The notes under the pieces: generated by a model
Database searches by the model: none
Seen by the model: the letters and a program-made list of their open reading frames with translations, nothing else
What the model was told of the DNA's origin: nothing
NCBI GenBank assembly: GCA_003663225.1
Contig: QMZP01000075.1
Span: 1-5,083, forward strand
Length of the DNA: 5,083 bases
Direction: 5' to 3'
DNA from: Candidatus Aenigmatarchaeota archaeon
GTDB taxonomy: Archaea; Aenigmatarchaeota; Aenigmatarchaeia; QMZP01
Made by a program: the position numbers and the translations under genes
Shown: positions 1 to 4,640 of the stretch, in pieces
Layout of the letters: the number at the start of each line of letters is the position of its first letter
How positions within the stretch are numbered: position 1 is the first letter of the stretch

Positions 1-243
1 CAAGTGGACGGCGGGAATGGCAACGTCCAGATATATTCTAAGGTAGTGTGCATACAGCATTTACTGGGCTCCAGCAATCCCGACGGGTTCGTTCCGCCCG
101 GAGCAGACACGAGCGCTCCCCCATACAAGTGCAGGGGATGCATAAGCGACGAATTCAACCAGTATTGCGAGCATTTCAGCGGCGTCGTGGTGCACATGTT
201 TGACGTCCTGCCGGCGGAATACAAGAAGGTATTAGTGGAATGA
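1..243 (+). CDS. C-terminal part of an unrecognised protein (5' end outside window)
   Basis: The frame is open from base 1 to a TGA at 241-243, giving 80 residues. I do not recognise the family. What can be seen is a cysteine cluster, CRGC followed about ten residues later by CEH, in the segment YKCRGCISDEFNQYCEHFSG; this could bind a metal or be structural. A hydrophobic stretch VVVHMFDVLP follows, and the protein ends soon after in LVE. Codon use (AGG for Arg, ATA for Ile, many G/C third bases) matches the neighbouring genes, so the frame is likely real. A GTG at 4-6 could be read as a start, but no ribosome binding site can be seen because the window begins there; a truncated longer protein is more likely. 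The stop codon touches the 3' end of the convergent tRNA-Val with no spacer. Confidence 0.6.
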   Translation, partial: QVDGGNGNVQIYSKVVCIQHLLGSSNPDGFVPPGADTSAPPYKCRGCISDEFNQYCEHFSGVVVHMFDVLPAEYKKVLVE

Positions 244-279
244 TGGGCCAGGGGAGAGTCGAACTCCCGATCTCTGCCG

Positions 280-294
280 TTCCCACCGCAAGGG
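280..294 (-). other. 15-nt tRNA intron at canonical position 37/38 of tRNA-Val
   Basis: The insert lies between A37 (295) and C38 (279). The loop bases C32-C36 (CTCAC) can pair with GTGGG at the 3' part of the insert, leaving the 3-nt bulge AA|C before the anticodon stem strand GGCAG. This is the exon-intron helix and bulge expected of an archaeal bulge-helix-bulge splice site. The inner intron part is only a minimal loop, so the motif is relaxed on that side. The boundaries are well fixed because the mature loop must be CTCACAC. Confidence 0.82.
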
Positions 295-310
295 TGTGAG
301 GGCAGCGTCA

Positions 311-356
311 TCTGAGGGAAGCGCCGCTTTAACCGGTCGGATTAAGCGCCAGCCTC
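311..356 (-). other. 46-nt intron in the D arm of tRNA-Val
   Basis: Extra sequence separates D-loop AGTGGTTA from the 3' D-stem strand TGAC, at about position 21/22. It is self-complementary: CGCTTAA near its 5' side pairs with TTAAAGCG (one bulged A), and GAGG at its start pairs with CCTC near its end. An alternative reading keeps AGGC (355-352) as the 3' D-stem strand and places the intron a few bases later, ending just before the anticodon stem. I prefer the first because TGACG is typical of archaeal tRNA-Val and because the adjacent tRNA-Ser is interrupted at the same place. Exact splice sites may be off by a few bases. Confidence 0.68.
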
Positions 357-386
357 TAACCACTAGACTACCGGCCCAGATTTCTA

Positions 387-400
387 TTTTTTGGGTTTTT
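387..400 (+). terminator. possible T-tract terminator in the tRNA intergenic gap
   Basis: T6 (387-392) and T5 (396-400) are separated by GGG on the plus strand. Archaeal transcription often ends at T-rich tracts, so this could stop plus-strand transcription that runs from the left-hand protein gene through the antisense side of tRNA-Val. It could equally be just the AT-rich upstream region of tRNA-Val. Confidence 0.25.
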
Positions 401-402
401 AA

Positions 403-408
403 TTTAAA
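403..408. promoter_or_regulatory. shared palindromic TATA-like box for the divergent tRNAs
   Basis: TTTAAA is its own reverse complement and sits in AATTTAAAAG. Its centre is about 28 bp from the 5' end of tRNA-Val (377) and about 29 bp from the 5' end of tRNA-Ser (435), the usual archaeal distance from TATA box to start site if the primary transcripts begin at or very near the mature tRNA ends. One symmetrical box could thus work in both directions. A second TATA-like string, TTATATAA at 418-425, is too close to tRNA-Ser unless transcription starts inside the gene. Confidence 0.55.
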
Positions 409-455
409 AGATAAGAGTTATATAACCTTGAAATGCCGAGGTGGCAGAACGGCTA

Positions 456-485
456 GTTGGCTGCGCAAGCAGCACAGCCCGGAAA
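456..485 (+). other. about 30-nt D-loop intron of tRNA-Ser
   Basis: The insert follows the D-loop sequence GGCTA and precedes the 3' D-stem strand ATGC, about position 21/22. Its core is a hairpin, GCTGC (460-464), GCAA tetraloop, GCAGC (469-473). Exon bases GGCT (451-454) can pair with AGCC (476-479), the exon-intron helix of a relaxed bulge-helix-bulge site. The ends are placed by restoring a normal D arm and could shift by one or two bases. Confidence 0.75.
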
Positions 486-521
486 ATGCACTGGTCTCGA
501 AAACCAGCGCCCTTTGAGGGC

Positions 522-559
522 ATGACGTTGCTTCGTGCAATGTCCTGCCTGAGGAAGGC
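522..559 (+). other. about 38-nt intron at the variable arm/T stem junction of tRNA-Ser
   Basis: After the complete variable hairpin GCCC-TTTGA-GGGC about 38 extra bases precede the TT-GCAGG that starts the T arm. The insert holds a strong hairpin, ACGTTGC (525-531) with GCAATGT (537-543) around TTCGT. Bases GGGCA (518-522) can pair with TGCCT (546-550), bringing the two junctions together. Because C521 and C559 are both C, cutting at 520/521 or 521/522 gives the same mature sequence. An intron inside the variable arm rather than after it is also possible, so the boundaries are approximate. Confidence 0.6.
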
Positions 560-572
560 TTGCAGGTTCGAA

Positions 573-603
573 AGGATTGGCCGCAAGCGGCCCTTCCAGC
601 AAA
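573..603 (+). other. about 31-nt T-loop intron of tRNA-Ser
   Basis: The T loop reads TTCGAA (567-572), is interrupted, and is completed by T604 before stem strand CCTGC (605-609); joined, it is the canonical TTCGAAT. The insert lies at about 59/60. Its core is the perfect inverted repeat GGCCGC-AA-GCGGCC (579-592), which would fold as a hairpin with a four-base loop. The T-stem and loop identities make the outer limits fairly secure, give or take one base in the A run. Confidence 0.75.
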
Positions 604-619
604 TCCTGCCCTCGGCGTC

Positions 620-1555
620 ATGCAGAAGTCGAAGTGCAGCAAGTGCGGGGCAAAGGCCGTGATATTCAGGGACTATGAAGGGGTGGCGCTCTGCAGGGGG
701 CACTTTCTCAGGTCCATAGAGAAGAGGGTCAAGAAGGTTGTCAGGAAGCATGGAATGATAGAGCCCGGCGACAGGATAGGTGTAGCCCTCTCAGGAGGCA
801 AGGACTCGGCAGTGGCGCTGCACCTGATGAACATGATAGTGGGCAACAGGCCAGACGTAAGCATAATAGCCATATCCATAAACGAGGGCATAAGGGGCAG
901 CAGGGACCTTGCGCTCAAGAAGTCCGTGGAGCTGTGCAAGAAACTGGACATAGAGCAGCACACGTTCTCTTACAAGGAGGAGTTCGGCAAGAGCCTTGAC
1001 GAGAAGGTGAAGGAAATGGGCCTCGGAAAGGATGACGTTTGCGGCTTGTGCGGCGTATCCAGGAGATGGATACTGAACAAGAAGGCAAGGGAGCTCAAGG
1101 TGACCAAGCTATGCTTCGGCATGAACCTGGACGACGAGGCAGAGAGCATAATGATGAACTACGTCAGGGGTGACATACCCAGGGCATGCAGGCTCGGGCC
1201 TGTCACCAAATACTCTACCAAAAGGAAGGGTGGAGACATGTTCATACCCAGGATAAAGCCCCTGAGGTGGATACCGGAAAAGGAGGTCGGGCTTTATGCC
1301 AGGCTGGCAGGACTGCCCTTCAGGCCAAAGGAGTGCAAGTACAGGGGAGGTCTCCGGGTAGACGTAGAGAAGGCCTTATTGGACCTGGAGAAGAAGCATG
1401 TGGGTCTCATGTTCACGGTAGTCAATACGTTCGACCGGATGCTCCCGGGGATAAAGAAGACGCTGGACAGCAAGGAAACCGCTATAAAGAAGTGTAAGAT
1501 ATGCGGAGAACCCGGTTCTCATGAAGTATGCAAGGCATGCGAGCTCTGGAGATGA
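620..1555 (+). CDS. ncsA: tRNA 2-thiolation enzyme of the TtuA/Ncs6 (CTU1) PP-loop family
   Basis: A 311-residue protein that probably activates a tRNA uridine with ATP and replaces its 2-oxygen with sulfur, at U34 (NcsA/Ncs6) or U54 (TtuA). Visible in order: an N-terminal zinc site C6-x2-C9 and C25-x2-H28; the PP-loop ATP motif SGGKDS at 58-63; catalytic-type C141-x2-C144; NLDDEAES at 169-176; a third core cysteine C239 in ECKY; and a C-terminal zinc site C292, C295, C304, C307. The three core cysteines match those holding the Fe-S cluster in TtuA-type enzymes, and the length is normal for the family. The start is the ATG at 620: the open frame runs further upstream only through tRNA-Ser. 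No TATA box or Shine-Dalgarno site is visible, so it is probably co-transcribed with tRNA-Ser. Choosing between U34 and U54 is not possible from sequence alone. It is convergent with eIF5A, 1 bp apart. Confidence 0.9.
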   Translation: MQKSKCSKCGAKAVIFRDYEGVALCRGHFLRSIEKRVKKVVRKHGMIEPGDRIGVALSGGKDSAVALHLMNMIVGNRPDVSIIAISINEGIRGSRDLALKKSVELCKKLDIEQHTFSYKEEFGKSLDEKVKEMGLGKDDVCGLCGVSRRWILNKKARELKVTKLCFGMNLDDEAESIMMNYVRGDIPRACRLGPVTKYSTKRKGGDMFIPRIKPLRWIPEKEVGLYARLAGLPFRPKECKYRGGLRVDVEKALLDLEKKHVGLMFTVVNTFDRMLPGIKKTLDSKETAIKKCKICGEPGSHEVCKACELWR

Positions 1556-1556
1556 A

Positions 1557-1937
1557 TCATTCCCTGAGAAGTATGCGGTCCCCTATCTTCCAGTATGATA
1601 TCTCGTTGCCCGGCTGCACGCTGCTCTTCATCTCCCCGGGCACCTTGGCCTCGAATGTGGAGTAATCCTCCATATCCATGAGCTGCGCTATGTCGCCGGA
1701 TGTGGATAGCACCTGCGCCTTCTTCTTCTCTATAAGCGGCACAACCACAGTAGCCGACGCGGGCTTCATTATCATCCTCTTCTTGTTGTCGAAAAGCCCC
1801 ATAGTCTCTACCTTGGCCTTTGCGCTTCCATGCTTGCCCGGCTTTGACTTGGTTATGCTTAGAACCTTGCAAGGCTCGTTATCAACCATGACATAGCTGC
1901 CCGGCTTGAGATCCTTTATCGGCATTGGTCCTGTCAT
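1557..1937 (-). CDS. eif5a: translation factor eIF5A (aIF5A), hypusine-containing
   Basis: A 126-residue archaeal eIF5A, which binds the ribosome and helps peptide-bond formation at difficult sequences. The N-terminal SH3-like domain (about 1-65) holds the modification loop SKPGKHGSAK; K35 in GKHG is the residue that deoxyhypusine synthase modifies. The C-terminal OB-fold (about 70-126) follows. Length is typical. The ATG at 1937 is supported by GGAAGTGA just upstream and a TATA box 44 bp upstream, giving a short leader. The gene is last in the minus-strand cluster that also encodes its modifying enzyme, but its own promoter suggests higher, separate expression. Its TGA lies 1 bp from the stop of the convergent thiolase gene. 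Confidence 0.97.
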   Translation of the reverse strand: MTGPMPIKDLKPGSYVMVDNEPCKVLSITKSKPGKHGSAKAKVETMGLFDNKKRMIMKPASATVVVPLIEKKKAQVLSTSGDIAQLMDMEDYSTFEAKVPGEMKSSVQPGNEISYWKIGDRILLRE

Positions 1938-1941
1938 TATT

Positions 1942-1949
1942 TCACTTCC
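1942..1949 (-). promoter_or_regulatory. Shine-Dalgarno site of eIF5A
   Basis: GGAAGTGA, 4 nt before the ATG, matches the archaeal consensus GGAGGTGA at 7 of 8 positions. It supports the ATG at 1937 as the start. Confidence 0.6.
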
Positions 1950-1980
1950 CCAAATAGGATAATAATAATTGAGAGCGGTA

Positions 1981-1988
1981 TTTATAAA
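1981..1988 (-). promoter_or_regulatory. TATA box of the eIF5A gene
   Basis: TTTATAAA is a strong archaeal TATA box, also palindromic. It sits directly against the stop codon of the membrane-protein gene and 44 bp upstream of the eIF5A ATG. A start site about 26 bp downstream (near 1958) would give a leader of about 20 nt containing the Shine-Dalgarno site. The minus orientation is assigned by the downstream gene, since the reverse direction would transcribe antisense into a coding region. Confidence 0.7.
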
Positions 1989-2510
1989 TCAATGAGCAGC
2001 AAGCCGCTCCATCAGCACGTAACCGACATCATATGAGAGCAGCCCAAGCCATATTACCCACTGGCCGGCCGCGGCGGATACCACGAACGCAGCCATCTCA
2101 AGGAGGGGCCTCATGCCAAGGAATCCTGAGACTGCCCTGTTCTTTATCCTGCCTTTGTCCAGTATCTCGTCGTTTATGACCTCTTCAAGCACGCATAATG
2201 CGGTGAATGCTGCCAGCAGCGGCACGTCTATGCCTGCTATGCCAAGTATGGGCAGCATGAAGAGCATGGAACCGATGCCCAAATAGTGGCCGGGGGTGTC
2301 TATCTTGCCTGTTATGATGACCCCTATCACAGTGGCTATCCATAAACCTGACAGCTCTGGGGAAACGGATATGACGTATGCTATGAGCACCCCGTATGCT
2401 ACCCCCGACACCCTGCTGAACATGGCAGGAATGCCCAATCCGTGCTCCTCTGCCGCGTCAACGAGCTTGCTCAGCAGCCCTGTAAAGAACGCTGTTACGA
2501 ATATAATCAT
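1989..2510 (-). CDS. small multi-pass membrane protein, function unknown
   Basis: 173 residues, with hydrophobic segments at roughly 31-49, 53-69, 78-110 (one long or two short) and 136-162, so four or five membrane spans are likely. The N-terminus MIIFVTAFFTGLLSKLVDAA is amphipathic to hydrophobic. Charged conserved-looking residues lie between spans: DAAEEHG (about 18-24), TGKIDTPGH (67-75) and EEVINDEILDKGRIKN (about 111-126). It reads like a conserved archaeal membrane protein, but I cannot name the family or a function. The ATG is 1 bp after the stop of the SpeD-DHS gene and has a Shine-Dalgarno site in the last codons of that gene, so the two are probably translated from the same message. 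Position inside a polyamine/eIF5A cluster makes a transport role conceivable, but nothing in the sequence shows it. Confidence 0.8.
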   Translation of the reverse strand: MIIFVTAFFTGLLSKLVDAAEEHGLGIPAMFSRVSGVAYGVLIAYVISVSPELSGLWIATVIGVIITGKIDTPGHYLGIGSMLFMLPILGIAGIDVPLLAAFTALCVLEEVINDEILDKGRIKNRAVSGFLGMRPLLEMAAFVVSAAAGQWVIWLGLLSYDVGYVLMERLAAH

Positions 2511-2511
2511 A

Positions 2512-3822
2512 TCACACCTTCATGGAGTGGAAAAGCAACGGGAATACTATCGTGGCATCCCCCTCGACATACACGTGCTTGGCGGTCTCGCTTATCTTGC
2601 CCCAGGAGACCGCCTCCTTGACCCTGGCCCCTGACAGGGAACCGTCGCCTTCGGTAGCAGTCGATACATAGACAGCATAATCAAGCCCGTCCCTGAGTAT
2701 GTTCACACCTATGGTATGGTGCTTAGGCACGCCCCCTCCAAGTATTATGCCGCCCGTCTTCTCGGCATTAAGCACTATGTCGGCAAGCTCCTTCATGTCA
2801 CCCGTGGCGTCTAACGCGAAACCTTCGTTCTCCTGCTTGAAGAAGTGCAGATGTAGTCCCATGGCGCCGTCTGTTATTGCGGGGCAGAATATGGGTATAT
2901 CGTTCTTTGATGCCCAATGGAGTATGGATTTGTCATCATCTACCGTCTTGCCCAGCTCGTGTATGAGGCTTCTCGGGCTCATGGGCTTCCCCCTCTCCTT
3001 CTGCCTCTTATACATGTCACTGAAGAAAGGCATCAGCCTTCCCTCGAGCCATTCATACCTGTCATTGGGCACGAATATGTTACCTATCCTGTTGATGCCC
3101 CTCTTATGCAGCTGCGTGTCGTCTGCCTCAAAGCTTCCTACGAGGAACGGTTTGTGTGTCTTCATGAGGTCCTCTTCTATGGAGCCGACGGTCGTTATGA
3201 TGACATCTATCATCTTGTGCTTCGCCATATGGGCGAACATCTCCCTCAACCCGGAGGATACCATATTCGAGGTGAAGCTGAGGAATATCTTGGCGCCATT
3301 CTCGCGCATCTCCTTTATCACGTCAGCCGCCCTGCCCAGGTTGGTTGCCTGGAAACCGATGCGCTTCATGTCTTTGACCAGGCTGGCTATGCCCTCTGAA
3401 CCGGTTATGCCTGCTACCTCTTCCAGCCTGCCGTCGGCGCCTATCCTGTATGTGCCCCGCATGCTGTCATTCCTCTCTATCCTCTCAGGCGAGAAGCGGC
3501 CCCTTATCATGCCCTCTGCCTTGCCTGTGTCGAACTCCTTGCATGAGAAGATGTCTATGAACGCGTGCCCCTTCTCGGGGTATGTGTGTATGCTTATGTG
3601 GCTCTCGGCTATTATCACAAAGCCTGTTATGCCGCTTTCCTGCTTCTTCTCATGCTCATGCCTTATTACCAAGGGTTCGCTGAGCTTCCTCATCCCCATA
3701 ACACCAGGCATCTCGTCCAGGAATCCCCTGACCGATGCTTCATCTCCCAGGGCTTCCCTGCTGCAACCAAAGCAGTCGAAGCATGCGTGATTCCCGTTGC
3801 CATGGACCAGCTTCACTTCCAT
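2512..3822 (-). CDS. fusion of SpeD-type pyruvoyl decarboxylase with deoxyhypusine synthase
   Basis: 436 residues, two enzyme domains. Residues 1 to about 120 are a SpeD (AdoMet decarboxylase) domain: [11 protein letters not shown] (73-83) holds the self-cleavage site E73-S74, H79 is the processing/proton-donor histidine and C94 in DIFSCK is the catalytic cysteine. Residues about 136-436 are deoxyhypusine synthase, which transfers an aminobutyl group to eIF5A: GFQATNLG (156-163), TSNM and TVGSIEED of the NAD site, GGGVPKHH (362-369), and EAVSWGK with catalytic K409. Self-cleavage would leave a 73-residue beta chain and an alpha chain carrying the pyruvoyl group plus the whole DHS. The start is the ATG at 3822, preceded by AGGTGAT; the open frame extends 35 codons further but only inside the upstream gene. 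It overlaps the ureohydrolase gene by 10 bp. The SpeD domain could instead decarboxylate arginine or ornithine, as some relatives do, and the DHS pocket differs from human DHS at three contact positions. Confidence 0.93.
   Translation of the reverse strand: MEVKLVHGNGNHACFDCFGCSREALGDEASVRGFLDEMPGVMGMRKLSEPLVIRHEHEKKQESGITGFVIIAESHISIHTYPEKGHAFIDIFSCKEFDTGKAEGMIRGRFSPERIERNDSMRGTYRIGADGRLEEVAGITGSEGIASLVKDMKRIGFQATNLGRAADVIKEMRENGAKIFLSFTSNMVSSGLREMFAHMAKHKMIDVIITTVGSIEEDLMKTHKPFLVGSFEADDTQLHKRGINRIGNIFVPNDRYEWLEGRLMPFFSDMYKRQKERGKPMSPRSLIHELGKTVDDDKSILHWASKNDIPIFCPAITDGAMGLHLHFFKQENEGFALDATGDMKELADIVLNAEKTGGIILGGGVPKHHTIGVNILRDGLDYAVYVSTATEGDGSLSGARVKEAVSWGKISETAKHVYVEGDATIVFPLLFHSMKV
2515..2519 (-). 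promoter_or_regulatory. Shine-Dalgarno site of the membrane protein, inside the end of SpeD-DHS
   Basis: AGGTG lies in the last two sense codons of the fusion gene (AAG GTG), 4 nt before the membrane-protein ATG after its adjoining TGA. It fixes the 2510 start and indicates translational coupling. Confidence 0.6.
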
Positions 3823-4619
3823 ATCATCACCTTCTTGAATATGTGCGCCGCTGCCAGCGCTGTCTGTGTGCCCACGCTGTCTGACGAGCATTCCACGATG
3901 TCCATCCCTTTGACGTCGAGCCTGCACGCCTTCTCCAGCAAGCCCATGAGCTCCCTCTGCCCCATGCCCTCTGGCTCTGGTGTCCCGACCTCAGGCGCCA
4001 CTGATGGGTCCAGGACGTCAAGGTCCACGGTGATGTACGCCGGGCCCGTTACCCCCTCGATGGCTTCCTTGACCCTGTCCTTGAAAGGCTCCCATTCATC
4101 CTTGTTCCAGCTCCTGCACCCTATCTGCACCAGCCTTATCTTGGAGTTCTCCAAAGCGCGCCTGGCCCATGTTATATGGGAATGCTTCTCCCCCATCCAG
4201 TCGTCCATGAGGTCCCTGTGGGCGTCGAAGTCTATTATCGTGAGGCTGCCGTGCTGCTCTGCGACCGCATTAGCAGCTGCCAGTGTTATGAGATGCTCCC
4301 CGCCCAGTATGACCGGGAACACTTCGGGGTTCTCCTGAAACACGTCCCTCAGGGTCTCCCTTATGGCTTCCTCTGTGAGCTTCCAGTTGCCTGGCACTAC
4401 TGACACGTTGCCCAGGTCGCAGAACTTGGTCCCTTCAAACGGGTTCTTCCCTGTCTTCGGGTCAAACCCTGCGATATCCCTTATGGCCTCGCGTATGAAC
4501 AGGGGACCATGCTTGACTGACCTGCCTGTTTCAGTCGAGCTGAACGGCACACCCAACAGTGCAACATCTGCCTCTTTCAACCCAGATTCGTACTCGAAAG
4601 TCTTATGGGTGTATAGCAT
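3813..4619 (-). CDS. speB: agmatinase-family ureohydrolase (SpeB type)
   Basis: 268 residues, near the usual length for archaeal agmatinases. It hydrolyses a guanidino group to an amine plus urea using two Mn ions. The metal-binding motifs are complete: GGEH (H109), DFDAHRD (D132, H134, D136) and VDLDVLDP (D199, D201), followed by the family's substrate-loop region [11 protein letters not shown]. Known substrates in the family include agmatine (giving putrescine), N1-aminopropylagmatine (giving spermidine) and arginine; sequence alone does not decide. The ATG at 4619 has a weak GTGAT 5 nt upstream and follows uL18 by 21 bp. Its stop codon lies inside the first codons of SpeD-DHS, so the two products are probably made together, which points to a polyamine or deoxyhypusine role rather than arginine breakdown. 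Confidence 0.92.
   Translation of the reverse strand: MLYTHKTFEYESGLKEADVALLGVPFSSTETGRSVKHGPLFIREAIRDIAGFDPKTGKNPFEGTKFCDLGNVSVVPGNWKLTEEAIRETLRDVFQENPEVFPVILGGEHLITLAAANAVAEQHGSLTIIDFDAHRDLMDDWMGEKHSHITWARRALENSKIRLVQIGCRSWNKDEWEPFKDRVKEAIEGVTGPAYITVDLDVLDPSVAPEVGTPEPEGMGQRELMGLLEKACRLDVKGMDIVECSSDSVGTQTALAAAHIFKKVMIWK
3826..3832 (-). promoter_or_regulatory. Shine-Dalgarno site deciding the SpeD-DHS start
   Basis: AGGTGAT matches seven bases of the archaeal anti-Shine-Dalgarno complement and lies 3 nt before the ATG at 3822, within the end of the ureohydrolase gene. It supports this start over the longer open frame. Confidence 0.7.
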
Positions 4620-4640
4620 GGGCTATCACGCAGAATTGGC

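Larger units (their letters stand above)
244..377 (-). tRNA. tRNA-Val (anticodon CAC) with two introns
   Basis: Read on the minus strand, the 5' acceptor strand GGGCCGG (377-371) pairs with CTGGCCC (251-245), with one G-U pair and discriminator A at 244. CCA is not encoded. The T arm is GGGAG-TTCGACT-CTCCC. The anticodon stem CTGCC/GGCAG encloses CTCACA, then a 15-nt insert, then C, giving loop CTCACAC with anticodon CAC at 298-296. The D arm starts GTCT with the GG-containing loop AGTGGTTA and resumes as TGAC-G, as in other archaeal Val tRNAs, after a 46-nt insert. Removing both inserts leaves 73 nt with normal geometry. The assignment to valine rests on the CAC anticodon, A discriminator and the TGACG signature. 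It is convergent with the upstream protein gene and divergent from tRNA-Ser. Confidence 0.88.
435..617 (+). tRNA. tRNA-Ser (anticodon CGA) with three inserts that look like introns
   Basis: The acceptor strand GCCGAGG (435-441) pairs perfectly with CCTCGGC (610-616), followed by discriminator G617, as expected for serine. CCA is not encoded. The anticodon arm CTGGT-CTCGAAA-ACCAG (491-507) gives anticodon CGA at 498-500 with no insert. The D arm begins GCAG-AACGGCTA and resumes ATGC-A at 486-490. The variable arm GCCC-TTTGA-GGGC (509-521) and the T arm GCAGG-TTCGAA...T-CCTGC confirm a class II tRNA. Three inserts (about 30, 38 and 31 nt) interrupt the D loop, the end of the variable arm and the T loop. 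Removing them leaves 84 nt, a normal length for archaeal tRNA-Ser. The gene ends 2 bp before a downstream ATG. Confidence 0.87.

Noticed and set aside
244..377. Reading the left tRNA with an anticodon in TTAATCC, for example a Leu or Ile tRNA
   Set aside because: The flanking bases do not form a five-pair stem, whereas CTGCC/GGCAG around CTCACAC is perfect once a 15-nt insert is removed.
418..425. TTATATAA as the main TATA box of tRNA-Ser
   Set aside because: It lies only about 10-17 bp from the tRNA 5' end; transcription would start inside the tRNA. TTTAAA at 403-408 has the right spacing.
579..592. GGCCGCAAGCGGCC as a restriction, recombination or operator palindrome
   Set aside because: It is fully explained as the hairpin of the T-loop intron in tRNA-Ser.
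560..619. Upstream extension of the thiolase from TTG at 560
   Set aside because: The extra 20 codons would be translated from the T arm and acceptor of tRNA-Ser; the zinc-site N-terminus fits a start at 620.
2699..3790. A 363-codon open frame on the plus strand opposite SpeD-DHS
   Set aside because: The minus strand encodes two clearly recognisable enzyme domains here. The plus-strand translation is rich in Ser, Met, Leu and Cys with no motifs, typical of an antisense shadow in this codon usage.
3823..3927. N-terminal extension of SpeD-DHS to 3927
   Set aside because: It lies inside the ureohydrolase gene, has no SpeD homology and is made unnecessary by the AGGTGAT site before 3822.
3565..4338. 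A 257-codon plus-strand frame opposite the ureohydrolase and SpeD start
   Set aside because: It is antisense to complete Mn-ligand motifs of the ureohydrolase and shows no domain of its own.
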